Below, piece after piece: positions 60,182 through 64,000 of a DNA stretch of 64,000 bases; within the stretch, counting starts at the first letter, position 1, and each line of letters opens with the position of its first letter. The notes under the pieces were generated by a model that worked only from the letters and a program-made list of their open reading frames with translations, was not told where the DNA came from and did no database searches. Origin of the DNA: Peribacillus glennii (GTDB lineage Bacteria; Bacillota; Bacilli; Bacillales; DSM-1321); assembly GCF_003429105.1 (NCBI RefSeq), contig NZ_QVTD01000003.1, forward strand, positions 930,001-994,000. The letters are read 5' to 3'. The position numbers and the translations under genes were made by a program.

Positions 60182-63100
60182 TCATGTAAGTTCCTTTATT
60201 TCCTTCAAGATTGACTCATAAAATGGAACATCGATGGTTTCTTGAAAAGCGGAACGTAGCCCATTGTAAATTTCATCGATTTCAGAATCCGAGTCCCGCT
60301 TAAGCTTTTGCAAGCCTTCTTCAAAGAGTTCGGAATAGAAGGTATACATCCGTTCTCTTTGGTCAGCCGTATATATTAAAGCCGGCTGCTCCAGCCCGGC
60401 CTGCAGGGCTTCGCTCATCTTGATTTTATCATTTTTCTCAAAAAATGATTTGGTGTTCTTAAAAATGGCCAGTTCTTTCTTGAAATCCGTTTCATCTAGA
60501 TCTTCAAATGCCTGTTTAAATTCCATTGTTTCACTTGCGGCCGGCTCGTAGTCCCTTAAATGAAGGCTTCCCCTAATTTTTTTACTCAATGCATGCAGGG
60601 TTGCCTGTTTTTCTTTTAGCAGATTTCCTACAAAAAGTTCACTACGCAATGCTGTTGCCCTCATCTCCTGCGATAAATCGAAGCCTAGAGAACCGAGGAG
60701 CTCTTTTAACGATTTCCGCAATGCGGCTTTCATATCACGGCCATCATCCTTAAGTACTGCGGGGTTGAAGGATTCTTTGAAAAAGTCGGCAAATCGGAAG
60801 AAAACACGCTGCTTGCTGTAAAATGCGAGCTCATCGATCTCTTTCCTTAGCTTTTGTTTTTCCGTTTCCCCCTCCAGTTTACCCAGGATTTGTTTTATTT
60901 GACCTAATTCTGTCTCCAGAGCGGCTAATGCGGCACTTTTCGAACGTTCATCCTGCAAGCTTGCGGCCATAACCTCCTCCAGCAGCTGCAAGACCCTTGA
61001 TAGTGCTGCCTTGGAAGACTGTAGTGCGAGCATAGTTAAATCATTCTCGATAAATTCGTTGAATTGTGATTCAAAATGCGGCAATCCGCTGTCTGGCAGG
61101 AAATGATGGGAAAACCTGCTGCCTTCCAATTTCTCCGCAAGCGCCCCCTTGCTTGATAACGGAAATAGCTTGGGGAATCTGATACCGAATCCATTCAGCT
61201 GTCCCTGAACGTAAGCTGTTACTTCATTAAGCTCATCGCTTGTTTGAGCCAGATCGACCGCATTAATGATGAAAAACATCTTATCCATCGCGAAGGAATC
61301 CTTAACCCGGCCAAGCTGGATGAGAAATTCCCTGTCAGCCCTTGAAAACGGATGGTTATAGTACGTCACAAAAAGGATCGCATCCGAATTTTTAATATAC
61401 TCGAACGCAGCCCCCGTATGCCGGGCATTGATTGAGTCCGCTCCCGGCGTATCGACCAGCACGATCCCCTGCTTCGTCAATTCACAGTCATAATACAGCT
61501 CAATTAAATCGACAAAACACGATTTTGATTCTTCAGCTGCAAAGCTTTTAAAGCCCTCAATGCCAACCGGAAAGTTTGTTCCAAGTTTTTCTTTGTATTC
61601 GGGAAAACCTTTTACAAAAGCTTTAATAAATGATAGATGTGTAGTACCGGTGTCCGTGGCTGTGGATCGATCCATCAGTTCACCCGCCCTCCGAAAAGCC
61701 TCATCCAGGGAATTCGCTGCGATGTCATAGGCGGAAAGGGCAATTGAAACGTCTTCAAGCAGCATTTCCGCGGTCTTTAACGTTATGGTTGCCGTGCCAT
61801 GTGGGTGCCCATCTTTTGGAGCCATGATTTTATTGATCGCTGCTGTAGTCGGATTTGGAGACACAGGCAATACGCTTTCGCCCATCATTGCGTTCGCGAA
61901 CGATGATTTTCCTGCACTGAATGCTCCGAAAAGAGCGACTGTAAAGGTTTGCGATTGCAGCCTTGCCGCTTTCTCCTTAAGCTCGCCGTGCAAAGAATGG
62001 AAACCCTTCAAGGGTTGAATCAGGTCTGAGACCTTTTTTAAATCGGCTGCAGTCCTTTGCAATTTATCCTTGCCGCTCACATCGACGGTTTTTTTCTCCT
62101 TTATCACTTCCGATTTAGAAGGCTGGATTTCAGCTGTCTCGTTTTGCAAAGTTTTCTCCCGCGATTGTTCGTCGGCCATTGTATCGCCCGTATGACGGAC
62201 CGTTACATCGTTTTCCTCGCTCAGCCATTTCTCCAGCAAAAGCGCTGTATTCATCACTTCCTGGGATGGCTCCCTGCTTGCCAATAAATGAAGCAATGCC
62301 TTTTTTTTCTTTTGCACGTTATTATTCATGAACGCCACTGTTTCAAAAGCTGACTGATAACGGGCATAACCTTTCAATTCCTTTTCAATAATGCCGATTT
62401 CCCCCACGGTTTCGTTCTTTACATAGCTGTACAGGGTTTGAATAAAACGGTCCGCTTCATTCCTGGCCGACTTTTTTATTGCTGCTGCAATCTCATTAGT
62501 GTAATTAAGGACATATTCACCTGTAATGCTCACCTGGGATTTCAAGGCATTAACCAGCATTTCTTTAGAAACCGCTACTTCTATGCCTTGCGCTTCTTTT
62601 TCAAGCTCGCTGTTATAAATACCTGCTTCTTTCAGGGTGCCTGCAGCCAGTTCCTTCAGATGCCACTCGAGCTGGGTTTTCACTTTTTCCTGCAGGTCCG
62701 ACAAAATCGCCCGTTCCCTATTTTCCCGTTCCTCTTCTGTTTTCTTTTTCGAAAAAAACAACCCTACCTTGAACTCAGGCTGGTTTGACTCCAAATATGC
62801 CGCCGCCAGATCCCTTGTTTGTGCCGGCATGATATAGGCATTTTTCAGGATTGATTCCAGTCCGGCATCAAATTCCTCTTTCACAGTGTCTGGAAGTTTC
62901 GTTATCCGGTCCTTTTTGTCAATTAGCGATAACAGACGGCCGGAAACCTCCTGCTGTTCCTCCAAAGGGAGTTCCGCCAAAATTTCAAGTGAGGGCGCAT
63001 TTTCCTCCTCCAGTTCTTCCCTTATCCTTTTCGCATGTTCTTCCACGAGTCTTTCCGCCGCTTCCATAACTGACCGAATCCGGGTGTCCTCCCCCACTTC

Positions 63101-63880
63101 CCCTTGCTTAAATATAAACTCCTTGACTTCCTGTATTTGATTGTTTTCACTTTCCAGATTCCTTACCGATGTAAAGAAAAAACCATTTGGGTAGACCCCC
63201 CAGTTGGCAAAGGCCTCTATGACCGAGCTCTTGAATTCAGCAAAACCGAGTTCCGTGTCATCATGCTTATCAATCATATTAACGATCAAATAAATGCTTT
63301 TATTTGCGTCCTGCAATTCTTTTGTAAAATGAAAATTCACTTCGGACTGCACATGGTTATAGTCCATCACATAGAAAATGACATCTGCCAAATGCAGTGC
63401 CGACTCAGTGGCAACCCGGTGGGCATCATCGGTAGAATCAATTCCGGGAGTATCCATTACCGCGCAAGTTTCAGGCAGCGGAAATTCACTCGAACTGATG
63501 GTAATTGATGATACCCTGTCCCCGTCTTTACAAAAAGCTTTTACTTCCCTGTAATCATAGGGTGCAGGAAAAAGGACTGGCTTGGTGTTATAGTAATAAA
63601 CCTTCGCATAATCACCGCCGCGCTGGAGTTTCACTGTATTCGCACTTGTTGGGATAGGGCTGGAAGGAAGGACATCATCCCCGAGCAAATAATTGATCAT
63701 GCTGGATTTCCCGGCGGAAAAATGCCCGCAAAAAGCAATCGTTGTCTCCCGATTATGTAGCTTCATGACCAATTGCTTCATTTTCTCAGCATTCGGATAA
63801 TCCCTGCTGGACTCGAATGCCTCGTACAGTGCTGTTAAAGACTCTATTTTCTGTTCCTGTTTGATTGATTGTTGGACCAT
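60182..63880 (-). CDS. dynA: Dynamin-like membrane-fusion GTPase DynA (two fused GTPase units)
   Basis: A 1232-residue tandem dynamin, the usual Bacillus architecture (B. subtilis DynA, 1193). Unit 1: G1 CGHFSAGKSSMIN (52-63), G3 DTPGIDST, G4 NMIDKHDD. Unit 2: G1 GAFSAGKSSFAN (near 655), G3 DTPGADSI, G4 NAVDLAQ. Each is followed by long helical stalk/paddle regions. DynA tethers and fuses membranes in trans and helps protect against membrane stress and phage. ATG is preceded by AAGGGG. The linker between the units (about 560-640, MADEQSREKTLQNETAEIQP) is charged and low-complexity. Confidence 0.94.
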   Translation of the reverse strand: MVQQSIKQEQKIESLTALYEAFESSRDYPNAEKMKQLVMKLHNRETTIAFCGHFSAGKSSMINYLLGDDVLPSSPIPTSANTVKLQRGGDYAKVYYYNTKPVLFPAPYDYREVKAFCKDGDRVSSITISSSEFPLPETCAVMDTPGIDSTDDAHRVATESALHLADVIFYVMDYNHVQSEVNFHFTKELQDANKSIYLIVNMIDKHDDTELGFAEFKSSVIEAFANWGVYPNGFFFTSVRNLESENNQIQEVKEFIFKQGEVGEDTRIRSVMEAAERLVEEHAKRIREELEEENAPSLEILAELPLEEQQEVSGRLLSLIDKKDRITKLPDTVKEEFDAGLESILKNAYIMPAQTRDLAAAYLESNQPEFKVGLFFSKKKTEEERENRERAILSDLQEKVKTQLEWHLKELAAGTLKEAGIYNSELEKEAQGIEVAVSKEMLVNALKSQVSITGEYVLNYTNEIAAAIKKSARNEADRFIQTLYSYVKNETVGEIGIIEKELKGYARYQSAFETVAFMNNNVQKKKKALLHLLASREPSQEVMNTALLLEKWLSEENDVTVRHTGDTMADEQSREKTLQNETAEIQPSKSEVIKEKKTVDVSGKDKLQRTAADLKKVSDLIQPLKGFHSLHGELKEKAARLQSQTFTVALFGAFSAGKSSFANAMMGESVLPVSPNPTTAAINKIMAPKDGHPHGTATITLKTAEMLLEDVSIALSAYDIAANSLDEAFRRAGELMDRSTATDTGTTHLSFIKAFVKGFPEYKEKLGTNFPVGIEGFKSFAAEESKSCFVDLIELYYDCELTKQGIVLVDTPGADSINARHTGAAFEYIKNSDAILFVTYYNHPFSRADREFLIQLGRVKDSFAMDKMFFIINAVDLAQTSDELNEVTAYVQGQLNGFGIRFPKLFPLSSKGALAEKLEGSRFSHHFLPDSGLPHFESQFNEFIENDLTMLALQSSKAALSRVLQLLEEVMAASLQDERSKSAALAALETELGQIKQILGKLEGETEKQKLRKEIDELAFYSKQRVFFRFADFFKESFNPAVLKDDGRDMKAALRKSLKELLGSLGFDLSQEMRATALRSELFVGNLLKEKQATLHALSKKIRGSLHLRDYEPAASETMEFKQAFEDLDETDFKKELAIFKNTKSFFEKNDKIKMSEALQAGLEQPALIYTADQRERMYTFYSELFEEGLQKLKRDSDSEIDEIYNGLRSAFQETIDVPFYESILKEIKELT

Positions 63881-63903
63881 TTATGCTTTCCCCTTAGTCG
63901 TTT

Positions 63904-63931
63904 GAGTATTGTTAATACTCATTTTATTGTA
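63904..63931 (-). promoter_or_regulatory. dynA promoter region with palindrome
   Basis: Minus strand TACAAT (63926-63931) is a plausible -10. Five bases later is the 17-bp palindrome GAGTATTAACAATACTC (63904-63920), 23 bp before the dynA ATG. Confidence 0.4.
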
Positions 63932-64000
63932 ATCGATTTCGTTTTGCTTTCCTATATCTGATTTACCATTAATGGAAAAAGCAAATAAAAAAACCAGGTG

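Noticed and set aside
1-64000. CRISPR arrays, tRNA/rRNA genes, prophage or complete IS elements
   Set aside because: No regularly spaced direct repeats, no tRNA-like cloverleaf and no transposase, integrase or phage structural gene seen.

Overview
The window looks like a chromosomal segment of an aerobic, endospore-forming Bacillaceae species (Bacillus sensu lato, low to medium G+C). The evidence is gene content and order: spo0M, yozD, yodN, yozE, yokU, kamA and the yodP-T genes, then ypqE, msrA/msrB, ypmS-R-Q, tatA/tatC, ilvA, dfrA-thyB, ypjP, ypiP, brxA, ilvD, ypgR, ypgQ, bsaA, metA, ypeQ, ypeP, ypdQ, sspL, ypcP and dynA. These correspond to two blocks that in B. subtilis 168 lie on either side of the SPbeta prophage. 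Here they are joined without a prophage. Almost all genes are on the minus strand. I see no tRNA, rRNA, CRISPR array or intact insertion sequence. All functions are inferred from sequence read by eye; no database search was run.

Layout. 1-1466: a three-gene operon of a small basic protein, a Hanks-type kinase and Spo0M (cut by the window edge). 1831-4080: small conserved Bacillus genes (yozD, yodN, yozE, a membrane protein, yokU). 4085-12082: a lysine/beta-lysine catabolic cluster with lysine 2,3-aminomutase KamA, its sigma-54 activator KamR, a beta-lysine acetyltransferase, a deacylase, a two-subunit CoA transferase and an aminotransferase. A near-perfect -24/-12 promoter precedes kamA, just after an intrinsic terminator. 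12262-16546: an LD-carboxypeptidase pseudogene, an FAD-dependent oxidoreductase, a YjcZ-type small protein and an SGNH hydrolase. 16737-24515: PTS EIIA, methionine sulfoxide reductases, YpmS/YpmR, a Sco copper chaperone, a DegV protein and the Tat translocase. 24703-34867: branched-chain amino acid enzymes (ilvA, ilvD, each with a CodY-like site), folate/thymidylate genes, a secreted Pro-Pro endopeptidase-like protease next to ypjP, gamma-glutamyltransferase, YpiP and a bacilliredoxin. 35214-47386: YpgR, the ABC-F protein YfmR, YpgQ, a second DegV, glutathione peroxidase, fhs, metA, MntR and a GAF-LuxR regulator. 47504-53947: a UbiB/AarF-like kinase, topB, and three decayed genes (an aldehyde dehydrogenase remnant and a head-to-head hmp/nsrR deletion). 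53952-63880: a MITE-like element, an HD-GYP protein, two RNase H-fold proteins, a DMT transporter, SspL, a 5'-3' exonuclease, an RlaP-like nucleotidyltransferase and the double-GTPase dynamin DynA.

Intergenic DNA carries two families of dispersed non-coding repeats (six and two copies), a tandem array of short palindromic units and one MITE-like inverted repeat. The points most worth following up are the PPEP-like protease beside YpjP, the kinase-Spo0M operon, the insulated sigma-54 control of kamA, the repeat families, the hmp/nsrR fusion deletion, and palindromes at the ypcP and dynA promoters.
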